Positions 35,930 through 46,429 of a stretch of 64,000 nucleotides of DNA are shown here, piece after piece (position 1 is the stretch's first letter; the number at the start of each line of letters is the position of its first letter). The stretch covers positions 14,463,501 through 14,527,500 of the forward strand of contig OU015654.1 in NCBI GenBank assembly GCA_907165275.2. The letters are read 5' to 3'. A model generated the notes under the pieces. It did no database searches. It was given only the letters and a program-made list of their open reading frames with translations, and was not told the DNA's origin. Origin of the DNA: Zygaena filipendulae. Lineage: Eukaryota; Arthropoda; Insecta; Lepidoptera; Zygaenidae. The position numbers and the translations under genes were made by a program.

Positions 35930-36700
35930 AATTTATTTATTTTTATGCCTTTTATAGCCGCGGCTCACATTAAAATTAGCGACGTCCATCGGAGCCCCAT
36001 CATCCGCGATTATCTCAAACGTGCACATTCCGACCGATCATTCGGCTACTGTATCGTAAGTCATGTTGTTGCTGAATGCAATTACTTCGTGTTATTACAA
36101 TTTGCCACTTAAACAGTTATGCTTTTAGGTGTAATCCCTACCGAACCGTGCGGTGAGTTAGAACGTTTCGACGCCGCGCGATCGGACGTTAAATGCAGAG
36201 TTTATTTCATAAGAATATAATTAGTGGGTGGAGTTCAATCAAGCGGCTCCCGCAGCTCCCGGGCCGGCTGCGGTCCACAACACTCGCTCCATTTAACAAA
36301 CAGAAAGAATTATTATCATCTGGAACTCCATACTAGTTTACTAAAATACGAGACTCGATTAGTTTTTACTTCGATTACTAATGAACATAAAACTTCTTGC
36401 GGAGACGGCGCCGCTTTGACATACATGAGGGTATCGTCTCGCGCTGCGCCCGACGGGTGCAATTAATAAAAACACAATTTATTCGTACATGTCGGTGACA
36501 ATTGCGGCGGTGTTTCATTGCCATCGTTGTCGTAGACGCTAGGCGATCAGGCATGAGGCGGCTACGCGCGCCGTGCCGTGCGCACCGACGCGACGCGCGA
36601 CGGGTCGGGCAGGTTCCCGGGCGGGGCGGGTGCGGGCTTGTCGCGCTAAATTGGCAGCGGCTCCCGGCCTACGCCGCGCTATGATTTAGGAATATTAAAG
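35930..36700. promoter_or_regulatory. Candidate regulatory stretch, low repeat content
   Basis: Three GC-balanced blocks (35950-36060, 36170-36280, 36480-36690) show no match to repeats elsewhere in the window and include TAAT-type homeodomain motifs. The open frames here (up to 80 aa) have no domain. It ends about 250 bp before the mariner element. Confidence 0.2.
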
Positions 36701-37050
36701 ACTGAAGCACTGCGCGGCGGGACGTGGAGAGACTCCCGAGTGTTGGTCATTTTCGAGATGTAGCGGACGCGTTCTGGCTGTTATATGGATGTTTTATGTT
36801 TATGGATAGATGGTGGGCTGCAATTTCTTCTTTAGCTATGGAACCTAATCCGAGTTATGGCCTCAAACACCAATTATGCCATAAACGACTGTCAAGGGTA
36901 CAAAGTCAGTTTTTATGTATTAAACATATGTCGGTACCTACTAACGGGTGATTTTTTAAGAGCTTGAGAACTTTTTTTAAAAAAAAAACGCATAAAATTT
37001 GCAAAATCTCATCGGTTCTTTATTTGAAACGTTAGATTGGTCCATGACAT

Positions 37051-38136
37051 TTACTTTTTGAAGATAATTTCATTTAAATGTTGACCGCGGCTGCGTCTTA
37101 GGTGGTCCATTCGGAAAGTCCAATTTTGGGCAACTTTTTCGAGCATTTCGGCCGGAATAGCCCGAATTTCTTCGGAAATGTTGTCTTCCAAAGCTGGAAT
37201 AGTTACTGGCTTATTTCTGTAGACTTTAGACTTGACGTAGCCCCACAAAAAATAGTCTAAAGGCGTCAAATCGCATGATCTTGGTGGCCAACTTACCGGT
37301 CCATTTCTTGAGATGAATTGTTCTCCGAAGTTTTCCCTCAAAATGGCCATAGAATCGCGAGCTGTGTGGCATGTAGCGCCATCTTGTTGAAACCACATGT
37401 CAACCAAGTTCAGTTCTTCCATTTTTGGCAACAAAAAGTTTGTTAGCATCGAACGATAGCGATCGCCATTCACCGTAACGTTGCGTCCAACATCATCTTT
37501 GAAAAAATACGGTCCAATGATTCCACCAGCGTACAAACCACACCAAACAGTGCATTTTTCGGGATGCATGGGCAGTTCTTGAACGGCTTCTGGTTGCTCT
37601 TCACTCCAAATGCGGCAATTTTGCTTATTTACGTAGCCATTCAACCAGAAATGAGCCTCATCGCTGAACAAAATTTGTCGATAAAAAAGCGGATTTTCTG
37701 CCAACTTTTCTAGGGCCCATTCACTGAAAATTCGACGTTGTGGCAGATCGTTCGGCTTCAGTTCTTGCAGGAGCTGTATTTTATACGGTTTTACACCAAG
37801 ATCTTTACGTAAAATCTTCCATGTGGTCGAATAACACAAACCCAATTGCTGCGAACGGCGACGAATCGACATTTCACGGTCTTCAGCAACACTCTCAGAA
37901 ACAGACGCAATATTCTCTTCTGTACGCACTGTACGCATTCGTGTGGTTGGTTTAATGTCCAATAAAGTAAACTGAGTGCGAAACTTGGTCACAATCGCAT
38001 TAATTGTTTGCTCACTTGGTCGATTATGTAGACCATAAATCGGGCGTAAAGCGCGAAACACATTTCGAACCGAACACTGATTTTGGTAATAAAATTCAAT
38101 GATTTGCAAGCGTTGCTCGTTAGTAAGTCTATTCAT
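37051..38136 (-). CDS. Mariner-family transposase, DD41D
   Basis: Cut-and-paste transposase of the Tc1/mariner (IS630-type) superfamily, which binds the terminal repeats and inserts at TA. The 361-aa product has an N-terminal helix-turn-helix region (about residues 1-60, LTNEQRLQIIEFYY), a second HTH-like stretch (about 88-112), and a DDE-type catalytic core. The acidic triad is D159 (LFSDEAHF), D252 (WFQQDGATCHTA) and D294 (CDLTPLDYFLWG). The last two are separated by 41 residues, which places it in the DD41D group typified by the rosa elements of fruit flies rather than the DD34D mariners. The start ATG at 38136 is genuine. No stop or frameshift interrupts it, so it may be active. Spliced host fusion is not suggested. 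Confidence 0.93.
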   Translation of the reverse strand: MNRLTNEQRLQIIEFYYQNQCSVRNVFRALRPIYGLHNRPSEQTINAIVTKFRTQFTLLDIKPTTRMRTVRTEENIASVSESVAEDREMSIRRRSQQLGLCYSTTWKILRKDLGVKPYKIQLLQELKPNDLPQRRIFSEWALEKLAENPLFYRQILFSDEAHFWLNGYVNKQNCRIWSEEQPEAVQELPMHPEKCTVWCGLYAGGIIGPYFFKDDVGRNVTVNGDRYRSMLTNFLLPKMEELNLVDMWFQQDGATCHTARDSMAILRENFGEQFISRNGPVSWPPRSCDLTPLDYFLWGYVKSKVYRNKPVTIPALEDNISEEIRAIPAEMLEKVAQNWTFRMDHLRRSRGQHLNEIIFKK

Positions 38137-38155
38137 GATGAAATGTCAAAGCATA

Positions 38156-38241
38156 CTGAGCAAATACTAATGCATGAAAATCCTAACCTCAAAAAAATCT
38201 GAGCAAATACTAATGCATGAAAATCCTAACCTCAAAAAAAT
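38156..38241. repeat. 43-bp tandem duplication at transposon right end
   Basis: Two directly repeated 43-bp units, beginning CTGAGCAAATACTAATGCAT and ending CTCAAAAAAAT, sit between the transposase start and the terminal repeat. The second copy runs into the terminal TCACCCAT. They may be duplicated transposase-binding or promoter sequence. Confidence 0.8.
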
Positions 38242-38250
38242 CACCCATTA

Positions 38251-38801
38251 TATTGTTTTTTTGGCATGGGTTTCGTGTAGGTATACCTACTTTCAAATGC
38301 ATTTTGTAACGTGTACTACGTTATTGTAAATCTTTTTCTTTTTCAGGTACGGGTAATAAAATGTAAGGTAGGTGTATATAACTCGTAGAGATAGGATAGG
38401 TACGTATTGACAGTACGTACCTACATGTACATATAAGTATCTTGACCGCGTGTATGTCTGGGTGTCAAACATCAAATTCCTCATGAGCTTTGAATAGTAA
38501 TGGCTTTATGGGTAACTATGTGGTTATAATATTTGACGCATCCGCGTCGGCGCGCGCGCAGCATACTAACAGGGCTAGCTCTAGTATCATGAGACTCCAC
38601 GCTCACCGGCGCACTGCACACTATATGATACAAGGAAATCATATATGTAGTTCTTATTTCTCACGCCTTAATATCAACCTATCGTTTGATTTATGTCATA
38701 CAATATAGGTAAGAGGCGAAGGGTAAAATATTAAATGCAGTTATATTATTCCGCATTGTCTTTATTTGTAGTTCGAGTATCAGGACATTATAGTCTCTAT
38801 A
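38251..38801. other. Intergenic span
   Basis: No gene recognised. GC-rich sequence at 38540-38620 is unassigned. Confidence 0.35.
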
Positions 38802-39061
38802 CACGGAGAGAAATCAATCAGACCGAAGAGGTTTCGATCGCCCTCCAGGAAATACCTACTGGTGATGACTGAAGTTCCCCACCGAAGATCGGTCTTCAGT
38901 ATTTCTGCTGCCGGTTTTGCCCGGTGTGTCGGGCACCATATTTGGTCAGTAAACTCTTCTGTAGTTGGCACTTCATTGACACCTCGCGAGGTCGGTCGCT
39001 GTGCCTGCTTGTCACTGATATTGAGTCGCCAAAACATCTTTCTGATTGATTACTCTCCGTG
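38802..39061. mobile_element. TA-type MITE, 260 bp
   Basis: Terminal inverted repeats CACGGAGAG plus AATCAATCAGA (one internal mismatch) lie at 38802-38822 and 39041-39061, flanked by TA on both sides. It has no coding capacity. TA duplications suggest mobilisation by a Tc1/mariner-type transposase, but these ends differ from the nearby DD41D element. Confidence 0.65.
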
Positions 39062-39123
39062 TAGTTACAAGATATCAGGAAATTTCTTAAAATATACCTA
39101 CGTAAGTTTGTTATTAACACTTA

Positions 39124-39194
39124 GGATACTTTCATTCTGGAGTTTTCCGTGGAATCCCGAAATTCACGCGAGCGAAACCACGGGGAACGGCTAG
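39124..39194 (+). mobile_element. Helitron-like 3' fragment
   Basis: Only the 3' part remains: GGAGTTTTCCGTGGAATCCCG, CACGCGAGCGAAACC and GGCTAG ending at 39194, followed by T. Confidence 0.5.
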
Positions 39195-39897
39195 TTAATC
39201 GAGATAAATAATATCATGGCTGAAACTAATGATAAGCGATACCATACGCCGGTGAATATCATCAAATAATAAAATGTTAGCACTATAAATAAATAAAATC
39301 AATTGTTATAACTGAATTTTTTGTGTTTGGGCAAAGTATTGAAATAATATTATATTAGGATCCAACGGCAGGCGCTCGCGCACGCATTGTCAATATATTT
39401 GCGTCGGACATCGATCGGAAGGAACGCGGCTGCGTCGGTAGAGACCAAAGCCTTATTATTAACTGTTCCATCACAAAATTATCAAAACAAAAGAAAATAA
39501 ATATAAAATATATCGTCAAATAATAGGACAATATTTTGGGCAATTTCTTATCGCACTTAATATTTTAAAGATTCCGTCCATTAACATTCGTCGTCGTTCG
39601 AACATTAACGTTCATTAACCTATGACCGAACTTGAGCGAGCGTCAGACGCTTAAATCTAAAAAAGAATACGTGACATTTGTTTTGTTTTGGTAAAAAGTT
39701 TGAACAAGTGCGCTCGGCGTCCGATCCGACAAATCACAACTTGCACCGTTTGCTCAGTGACTGCTTATTAATAGGTAAGGTAATTAACAATAAAACCACA
39801 GCGGATAATATGCTCATATTTAACCTTTTATTTTTATTTCGCACATGGTAAGTCCATTATTTATTTAGATTTTAGTACCTACTTATATTTAATTTAA
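39195..39897. other. AT-rich intergenic span
   Basis: No gene recognised. The stretch 39580-39650 has repeated AACGTTCATTAA-like motifs with no assignment. Confidence 0.3.
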
Positions 39898-39990
39898 TGG
39901 CGACAGAAGTATACGACCCGCAGCGGGAAACGAACCCGCGTTCTTCTGATGCGCGCGGCCGGCGACGCCACCTGCCACTGCGCCTAGGTA
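39898..39990 (-). mobile_element. tRNA-like SINE head
   Basis: On the minus strand, A-box-like TAGGCGCAGTGGCAGG and B-box-like GGGTTCGTTTCCC lie about 45 bases apart, followed by GCTGCGGGTCGTATAC. The lack of a proper acceptor stem and the spacing argue for a SINE promoter rather than a functional tRNA. Confidence 0.5.
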
Positions 39991-40306
39991 TATATAGTAT
40001 ACATGTATAATGGGCGTTTCACACAAAATATACGTCTTATAAAATATACTCAATAATGGTTTCAGACATCGAATTCGCTAACAAAAAATATGCAACATTT
40101 CGGTAATAATGCCCGCCCTAATTCGTCGAATCAAACGGTAATTTGTGCGGGAGAGCCGATCTTACTCGAGGCGGATAATTTTGATCGGTTTTCTTGTTCG
40201 TGTTTTATTTTTACTGCAGATGCTTAAGAAAATGTAGTGTTTGGTTTATATTTTTACCGAAACTGCGATATAGAAATTTTTTAGAGATAACATATTTATT
40301 TATCTG

Positions 40307-40475
40307 CTAGCTGTGCCCCGTGGTTTCACCCGCGTCAATATTGTATTTCGCGTATTCCGGCATAAAAGTACCTACCTTATGTCATTCACTGTACCTACTG
40401 CTGAAAATCGTGTATACAAAATTTTATTACGAACGACTGAGTAACAAACTCATACTTGTATTTATAATATTAAGA
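40307..40475 (-). mobile_element. Helitron-like element
   Basis: CTAGCTGTGCCCCGTGG at 40307 opens the copy and TTTATAATATTAAGA closes it near 40475. Internal blocks GTGTATACAAAATTTTATTACG and GAGTAACAAACTC match the family. Confidence 0.65.
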
Positions 40476-40477
40476 AT

Positions 40478-40793
40478 CTATATACATATATGTATAAAAA
40501 TGAATCCCTATTTCCCTTGGTCACGGCATCACGCGTGAACGGCTGAGCCAATTTCACTAAATCTTTTTTTGTTGTTTTTTTTTTTTTACTGTAAGGCGAA
40601 GAAGAATAAAAGAAGTTTGGAGTACTTGCGGGAATTCCGAAACTCACGCGGGTGAATCTCCGAAGCGGTTGAATCGATTTTGACGGGGCTTTCAATGCTA
40701 ATTAGTTGATGTTGTGAGAAGTAAATTAGGCTACTTTGGAGTTCCTGCGGGAATTCCGAAACTCGCGCGGGTGAAACCGCGGGACACAGCTAG
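40478..40793 (+). mobile_element. Helitron-like element with two 3' ends
   Basis: The copy lies head-to-head with the previous one and contains two successive 3' blocks (about 40612-40655 and 40735-40793). The last ends GCGGGTGAAACCGCGG, then GACACAGCTAG and T. The 3' hairpin of this copy is the cleanest in the window. Confidence 0.65.
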
Positions 40794-41055
40794 TAACAGA
40801 TAGTACAGAGTAGAGAGAGAAGAGTGACTAGTCTCTTGCGCGGGTCGTGTTCCAGCCCGACGACGCTACAGTGTGAGACCATCCACAGTGATCCCCCGCC
40901 CCGCGCCGCCCCGCCCCGCCCCGCGCCGCCTCGCACCGCGCCCGCGTGAGGCTGCGTTTACTTCATCGATTGTGATCTATATCGCTATCCGATGGTCAAG
41001 GACATCACCATCACCACTCAAGGTGAAGCAGATCCCAGTCAAAAAATCTTCCCTT
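40794..41055. other. Short GC-rich patch
   Basis: CCGCCCCGCGCCGCC-type tracts at 40893-40950. No gene recognised. Confidence 0.3.
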
Positions 41056-41231
41056 TTTTAGGGTTCCGTAGCCTAAGTCGTAATGAACCTAAACCGTAAA
41101 TTAACAAAAATACACTATTAGGTATTAAAACATTGATCAAAGTTACAACGAACTACAAGAACTTTTACATTATGTTACTTGCTGCTACGGAACCCTTCAT
41201 GGGCGAGTCCGACTCGCACTTGGCCGCTTTT
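41056..41231. mobile_element. Interspersed repeat with GGGTTCCGTAGC inverted ends, deleted copy
   Basis: AGGGTTCCGTAGC at 41059 and its complement GCTACGGAACCCT at 41185 bracket an AT-rich core. The right side continues CATGGGCGAGTCCGACTCGC and a GCCGC plus T tract. A longer inverted copy lies at 47457-47832. High-copy family, class unknown to me. Confidence 0.5.
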
Positions 41232-41689
41232 TTTTGTTGCGAACAGCTTATTGTACGTAGTCGCTATAGGACACAGTCCTTTTTGAAATTCTAAAAATAC
41301 TGTTTCACTTATTTCTTTGAACCCTTTTCTCATACCTACACATAATTTTCATTAGTTTAATGTATGTTTCACTCAGCAGTACCTATGCCAAGTAGTAAAT
41401 AGTAATCATTTATCATTGTAGAACCGTCAGTTCTGAGGTTAGAGTCATGAACAACTCATATTTCGACAATTTCGGTGATTCAACCCTTGAGCGCGATATG
41501 CAAATAAACCAACCAGTTAATGTGCCTTACATTGTAGAAACAAATGATTTTCTTCCATTTCAAATATTCCCAGTAGGTACTAACTTTTGACTTTACAAAC
41601 TGATTTCGCGAACTCCTCGGTTTGGTCGACCTCGGGTCGTATTCCAGTGGAATGGTAAATATTCCTTTAGTGCACATTAATGCAATCAT
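41232..41689. other. AT-rich intergenic span
   Basis: No gene recognised. It contains ATGCAAAT (about 41498), an octamer that POU proteins bind, but single octamers are expected by chance. Confidence 0.3.
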
Positions 41690-42260
41690 CTCCCGCGCTC
41701 CGAACAAAGGCGGTCCGAGCCAGTGCGCGATACATATCGCGCGCTACCGGCCTTCCCCGCCGGGGCTCACCGCGCAGCACTGTGAGGCACATCTCTACAG
41801 GGAGGCGCGCTGCGACGCTAATTTAATTCGAGCAGCGACCGTTAATCTGCGAACATCGATGCCTGCGCGCGCGCCGCTCGCCGCGCACTTATTGTTTATG
41901 AAATTGTTTTCGGTCGCGCATATCGCGGACATAAAGGCGAATCTACACGTGGGCAAGTGAGTACGTGATGTGCGATAACGAGCGGCGTTTAAAGTCTAAA
42001 AGGGGGTTATGCTAATTCGCGTGGTGAGTGCCGAGATGGCGCCACCGGTGGGTAAGTGGAGTCGGGTACTGCGGCCCGGTGAGAGCATGGGAGAGATGTG
42101 CGGCGATAACCCGCCGCGGACGTGACGCAGCGGGACTCACTGACTGATTGACGAGCGACGAGAGACGAGCGACTCAGCGCGCCAGCGAGCGAGCGACTTC
42201 GTTTCGGAACGACGCCGCTGGGGACGGCGCTAAAACATTCCGCTACCCACCTGCAAACAG
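41690..42260. promoter_or_regulatory. Candidate conserved regulatory element
   Basis: GC-rich, non-repetitive-looking sequence with homeodomain-type motifs (CTAATTTAATTCG near 41817), two ATTGTT SOX-type sites (41892, 41904) and CATAAAGGCG. A 112-aa open frame on the plus strand (41622-41960) ends next to AAGTGAGT, which looks like a splice donor, but the frame has no recognisable domain. A developmental enhancer is more likely than an exon. Confidence 0.25.
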
Positions 42261-42669
42261 TTGCGTCGCATCAAACAAACACACAAATCAGTAGCCGTAT
42301 TTAGGTGTTTTAAACCGTTTATCGACTCCACTGCCACTGTCGTACGGTGAGCTGTGGTCAAACGCTTAGCCTGTAAAAATTTTAATAGAATCTTTGTTAT
42401 CATACCATTGGCTGATGTCGACGTTGGTTTAGATCAGTGGGGGGCAGAAGTTGGGCAAGGATTAAATAGTAATTACGTGTTAAAGATATGCATTCGAAGA
42501 CATTATGGCAAATCAAATGCAATTTCATAATTTCACACCTACCATGGTAGGACCTTCGAATAAAATATAAATAAAATAAAATAAAATAATTTGTAACTAA
42601 CATTTGTATAAGTGTGTACAATGTTTAAGTATACTTTAAAATATGATTAAAAGAATTCAAAACAAAATG

Positions 42670-42964
42670 TATTTTTAATACAGTTGCTCAAAAAGTGGCG
42701 TATTGCAGGGACGTTTAGCGTTCGGGATGTGGGCTATTACATACTCGAGCTTTTTGTTTACCTTTCCCGAACTCGTGCGTTCTCTTTGCCAACTGTCAAA
42801 AATGGCGACACGACTTTGACACACTTTTTGCATTGCGAAACGTAGTTTCGCATTACTAATACGACTAGCGCCATCTCTTGATCACAGTTGGAACTTAGTT
42901 GAGTTTGTTGTGTTTTTGATATTTTATTAAATTGCTTAATTTTTTCGTAACTGTATTAAAAATA
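42670..42964. mobile_element. Short inverted-repeat element with TA flanks
   Basis: TTTTTAATACAGTT (42672) and its complement AACTGTATTAAAAA (ending 42962) bracket a 291-bp core, with TA on each side. The core contains ACTAGCGCCATCT and AACTGTCAAAAATGGCG. No coding capacity. Confidence 0.5.
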
Positions 42965-43116
42965 GTTGTTCAGTACACGTGCGGAACCGTCATTGCAACT
43001 AGTTCCGACTGTCAACCCTCACCTTCGGCTGCGCCTCGGCTCGGGTAGACATTTGTCGGAACTCTTTGCAATGACAGGCTTTCCGCACTTATAATGAAAT
43101 ATACTATTTTAGTTCC
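42965..43116. mobile_element. Foldback element with 31-34 bp arms
   Basis: The left arm (42979-43009) and right arm (43055-43088) pair through GTGCGGAA, GTCATTGCAA and AGTTCCGAC, with small mismatches around a 45-base loop. Outer AAAATAGT and ACTATTTT (about 43109-43116) also match. It directly abuts the previous element. Confidence 0.5.
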
Positions 43117-44945
43117 TTATGGGACGATGCGGAGGGGTACCCTAACCGGGGAAAAAACATCCGTAACGTAAGATTTTTTTGTGTGTTTAAAAAAAAATCA
43201 TAATAAAAAATGTATACCTGAATAATAATTTTCTTTTCATTACTCATACTCGGAAAGTAGGTCTGAAGTTGCCTGAGAAGCGGGTTGAAAGTAACCCTTT
43301 TCAGCCCTAGGGAGAATCGCTTTCAACTGACAACTGTCAAATTATTAAAAAAAAACTAGGTCTATTTTCACATTTCTATTGAACCATGTTTCAACTTTCT
43401 ATACAGCCAGCGCGATGTAAAATTGAAATAACGTAAAGTTTAAGTAGGTATTAATTAAAATAAAATTCACTCACTTTTTCTTAAGCTAATTCCTATTTAT
43501 ATTTTTTTATTTTCTTTAATTAATACTTAATAATTAAAGATAATATTTTTTTTTAGATCGCCTCAATGTAAATAAAAAATACTGGCTGAATAGCTAGCCG
43601 GCCAAAGAAAAAGAAATAGATGGGAAAGTGTCAAGCGACTATCCGATCTTCACTCATTTTTTCTTTAGCTAATTCCTATTTTTATTTTGACTTTCCTTGC
43701 ATTCGTAATGAAAAGCACAGTGTTACCCTCGGGAGAAAGACTTATTTAGTCCCTCGATCTATTAGCGCCCTCGCTACGCTCGGGCGCCAAACCCCGTCTC
43801 GGGACTAAATAAGTTACTTTCACCCCTAGGATAACAATGTACTATTATACCTACCTCAAATAGAACTTTAAATTAATATTTTTATAATATGGAACTTCAT
43901 TCCTATCCGGTGTCCCACGACACCACACTTTTTTCTATAACTATGGCCTTCCTCCGAAATTTCATAAACTTTCTGACCTTTCATGAAGAAAGTTTGCCCA
44001 CCACTGGTTTAAATTATTGATAAAAGTCACAGCGAGAATCTCATTCAAATCCAGTTCTACAGTTTTACGTGATTTACAAACTGGCACCTACAAGAATTGT
44101 AAAAATTATTGTTTCTAGTGATTACGAGACCTTTTGCCCAAATTTCCTTGCATTTTATTTCTTTCTTCTTTCTTTAAATCTTTCTCAACTTGTCGTAGAA
44201 TAGCATTCTCTACAATAGGTATCAACACATTCACTCATATTTATTTTATTTATTTTATTTTATATAAAATTATTTACATTACATTGTCGTAATTATAGGG
44301 TTTTTGAACAAAAAAGGAATGTATTTATTTACTATATAGTAGGTATTATCGAAAAATAGTGCAAACACGACACTGACAAAATAAATGACACTATAAAACG
44401 TAGGTACACACTTACGTTTCTTTGTAACTCGGTGGACGCCGTGCATAATGAAGACAAAGAATAACTAGACGTGGCGAGTGCGGTGCGCGGCGAGTGCGGT
44501 CCGAGCGCCCGCTTTGCTCGCTCGGAATATTAATTTTCAGAAATCATTTGTTATTGGTCCCCGGTAGAATGATATTTGTATTCCGAATTCTCCAGTTTAA
44601 GCTCTCGGACTTTCACTTGAATAGCGACAAACCAATAAGATTTCGGCAAACGTCTGTTCGTCAAAATATGCTCGCTGCGGGTCACAACCGCTAGTGTTAT
44701 GGTGACTGAATCCTTTTACACTAAACTAGTCCATACTACGTAGACATATAAACACCTAGTCCGAGACCAACTCATATGAATGACTATACTAAATTGTCTA
44801 TTTCCATAGATAACCTAAGCCATACCCAGTGCTAATTCGAACTCTCCATGGAAACGATTAACACTTTGTTCAGAGGTGAATGTGAGGTCTGCTCATCTCT
44901 GACCGTCGCTAAGACGCACGGTAGGTAATAGCCATTTTAGCCACA
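43117..44945. other. AT-rich intergenic span with repeat pieces
   Basis: No gene recognised. It contains a GGGTTGAAAGTAACCCTTTTCAG palindrome-like piece (43282), the inverted repeat at 43741-43813, and T-rich tracts. A GC patch with repeated GCGGCGAGTGCGGT lies at 44470-44525. Confidence 0.35.
43741..43813. repeat. 73-bp foldback
   Basis: Perfect 13-bp arms CTTATTTAGTCCC and complement enclose a second inner inverted repeat, GCGCCC (43765) with GGGCGC (43782). Probably part of an interspersed repeat. Confidence 0.5.
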
Positions 44946-45039
44946 AGCCACTAGCCGCTAGCTACTACCCACTAGCCGTTAGCCGCTAACCGTTAGCCAC
45001 TAGCCACTAGCCGCTAGCCACTAGCCACTAGCCACTAGA

Positions 45040-45110
<71 letters not shown>

Positions 45111-45139
45111 GCTAGCTGCTAGTCGCTAGCCGCTAGCCA
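44946..45139. repeat. 7-bp minisatellite, about 27 units
   Basis: The unit is GCCACTA, with GCCGCTA, GCCGTTA and a few other one- or two-base variants concentrated near the two ends and a homogeneous core (about 45020-45105). The array joins a GC-rich patch (45140-45350). Confidence 0.85.
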
Positions 45140-45547
45140 CCGGCCTGGCCGCGCTCGGGCACGTCCCGCGTTTTCTCGCAGGCCGGCGCTGCGCGTGCGC
45201 ACCGCGGAATCACAATGGATGCTCCTGGTAATAACTCGTGGCTGAGCCGCGCTGTGCGCATCCACAAGCAGGCAGCGGCGGGCGGCGGGCGGCGGGCGCG
45301 AGGACAGCGCTAGGCTGCCGTCGGCGCGCGGTATGCGACGGGCGCGGCTTCTTCTCTCACTGTCTGAGCTAGAAAGCGAAATAAAATAAACACGCAAGTA
45401 GGTATCTAGATAATTGATGACTGATTAATTGATACTTACCTCAGCGCTGAAATCGAACCGCTAGGTCTAGAACTATGTACTTGCAATTTCTACAAGCTTT
45501 TTTATTATGAGTTTATACAAATTCAACCACTGAATATTTTCATTATT

Positions 45548-45605
45548 GACGAGCCATTCCCCGTGGTTATACCCGCGGTATTTTGGAGTTCCCGCGGGAA
45601 TTACT
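45548..45605 (-). mobile_element. Helitron-like 3' fragment
   Basis: CCCCGTGGTTATACCCGCGG and TTTGGAGTTCCCGCGGGAATT match the family. The terminal CTAG is lost. Confidence 0.45.
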
Positions 45606-46429
45606 CTCACATCACCCGCGCGCCGTTCGCGGTCGTCGGGGCAGACTAACTGGCACCCTTCTGTGAAGGTATGTCGGGTGTGTGTTTACTGTTTATGAAC
45701 AGCGTGAAGACATAACAAAGTACTTTTTGCGTCACTTCAAACAATTATCGTTATTTCAACCAATTTACACAAAAACTTAACAAATTATATATCTAAACCT
45801 TCCTCATGAATCGCTCTATCTATTGGTGAAAACCGCATGAAAATCTGTTCGGTGGTTTTTGAGTGATGCCACATGGCGATGACGGTGGCGATGGCGATGA
45901 CAGTAATGACGAGGAAACAAAATTTATTTCTGCTCCAAACTATCTAAGCTTAAGATAATTTTTGGTATAGTTTATATATTATATTCCATTACTCTTGTGT
46001 TATTTTCCCTTATTTATTTTCGATAAATATATCCAATATAGGTACCACACGTGAATTCTACTATTTTATACCTACGTAGATATAATTATGTATCTATGTG
46101 TATTTGCCCTTTTAATTTGTCAATTTCAATTTTTTTTTTTCAATTAGATCAAGTACTTAATAAGTACTTAATAAATAAATTAGCTGTTCTTTTCTTCGCT
46201 CTTTGGTAATTCGACGCCTGTATGTGGAACGAATGAAAACGCTTTCTAGTGACAGTCAGTCAGTTGCTCAGTACGAACGATCTAACGTAACGAGGAGTCG
46301 CATTTCATAAAACAAATCAGCAGTAAAATACTCCGTGTTACGTTATATCAAACAGCAAATAGCTGTTAGACCATAAAAAGTTAAACTGTTGTGAATAAGT
46401 GAGCGAACACACGTAGTTTGGTATTCATG
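45606..46429. other. Intergenic span
   Basis: No gene recognised. GGCGATGACGGTGGCGATG is a short local duplication near 45875-45900. Confidence 0.3.

Larger units (their letters stand above)
36944..38248 (-). mobile_element. Complete DD41D mariner-type transposon
   Basis: A 1305-bp element has terminal repeats ACGGGTGATTTTTT (left) and ATGGGTGATTTTTT (right, complemented), flanked on both sides by TA (36942-36943 and 38249-38250), the Tc1/mariner target duplication. It contains one intact transposase frame. The right end carries a 43-bp tandem duplication (38156-38241). Intact coding and clear ends suggest a recent arrival. Confidence 0.9.

Noticed and set aside
39898..39990. Functional tRNA on the minus strand
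   Set aside because: A and B boxes are present, but the arms do not fold as a tRNA. It fits a SINE head better.
41498..41505. ATGCAAAT octamer as a vvl autoregulatory site
   Set aside because: Octamer-like sites (ATTTGCAT at about 2849, 11796, 11820, 15486) are scattered as expected by chance in AT-rich DNA.
41622..41960. 112-aa ORF as a coding exon with a GTGAGT donor
   Set aside because: No domain and GC-driven composition; kept only as a side possibility under the regulatory block.
44946..45139. Regular short repeats resembling a CRISPR array
   Set aside because: A continuous 7-bp minisatellite without spacers, in a eukaryotic genome.
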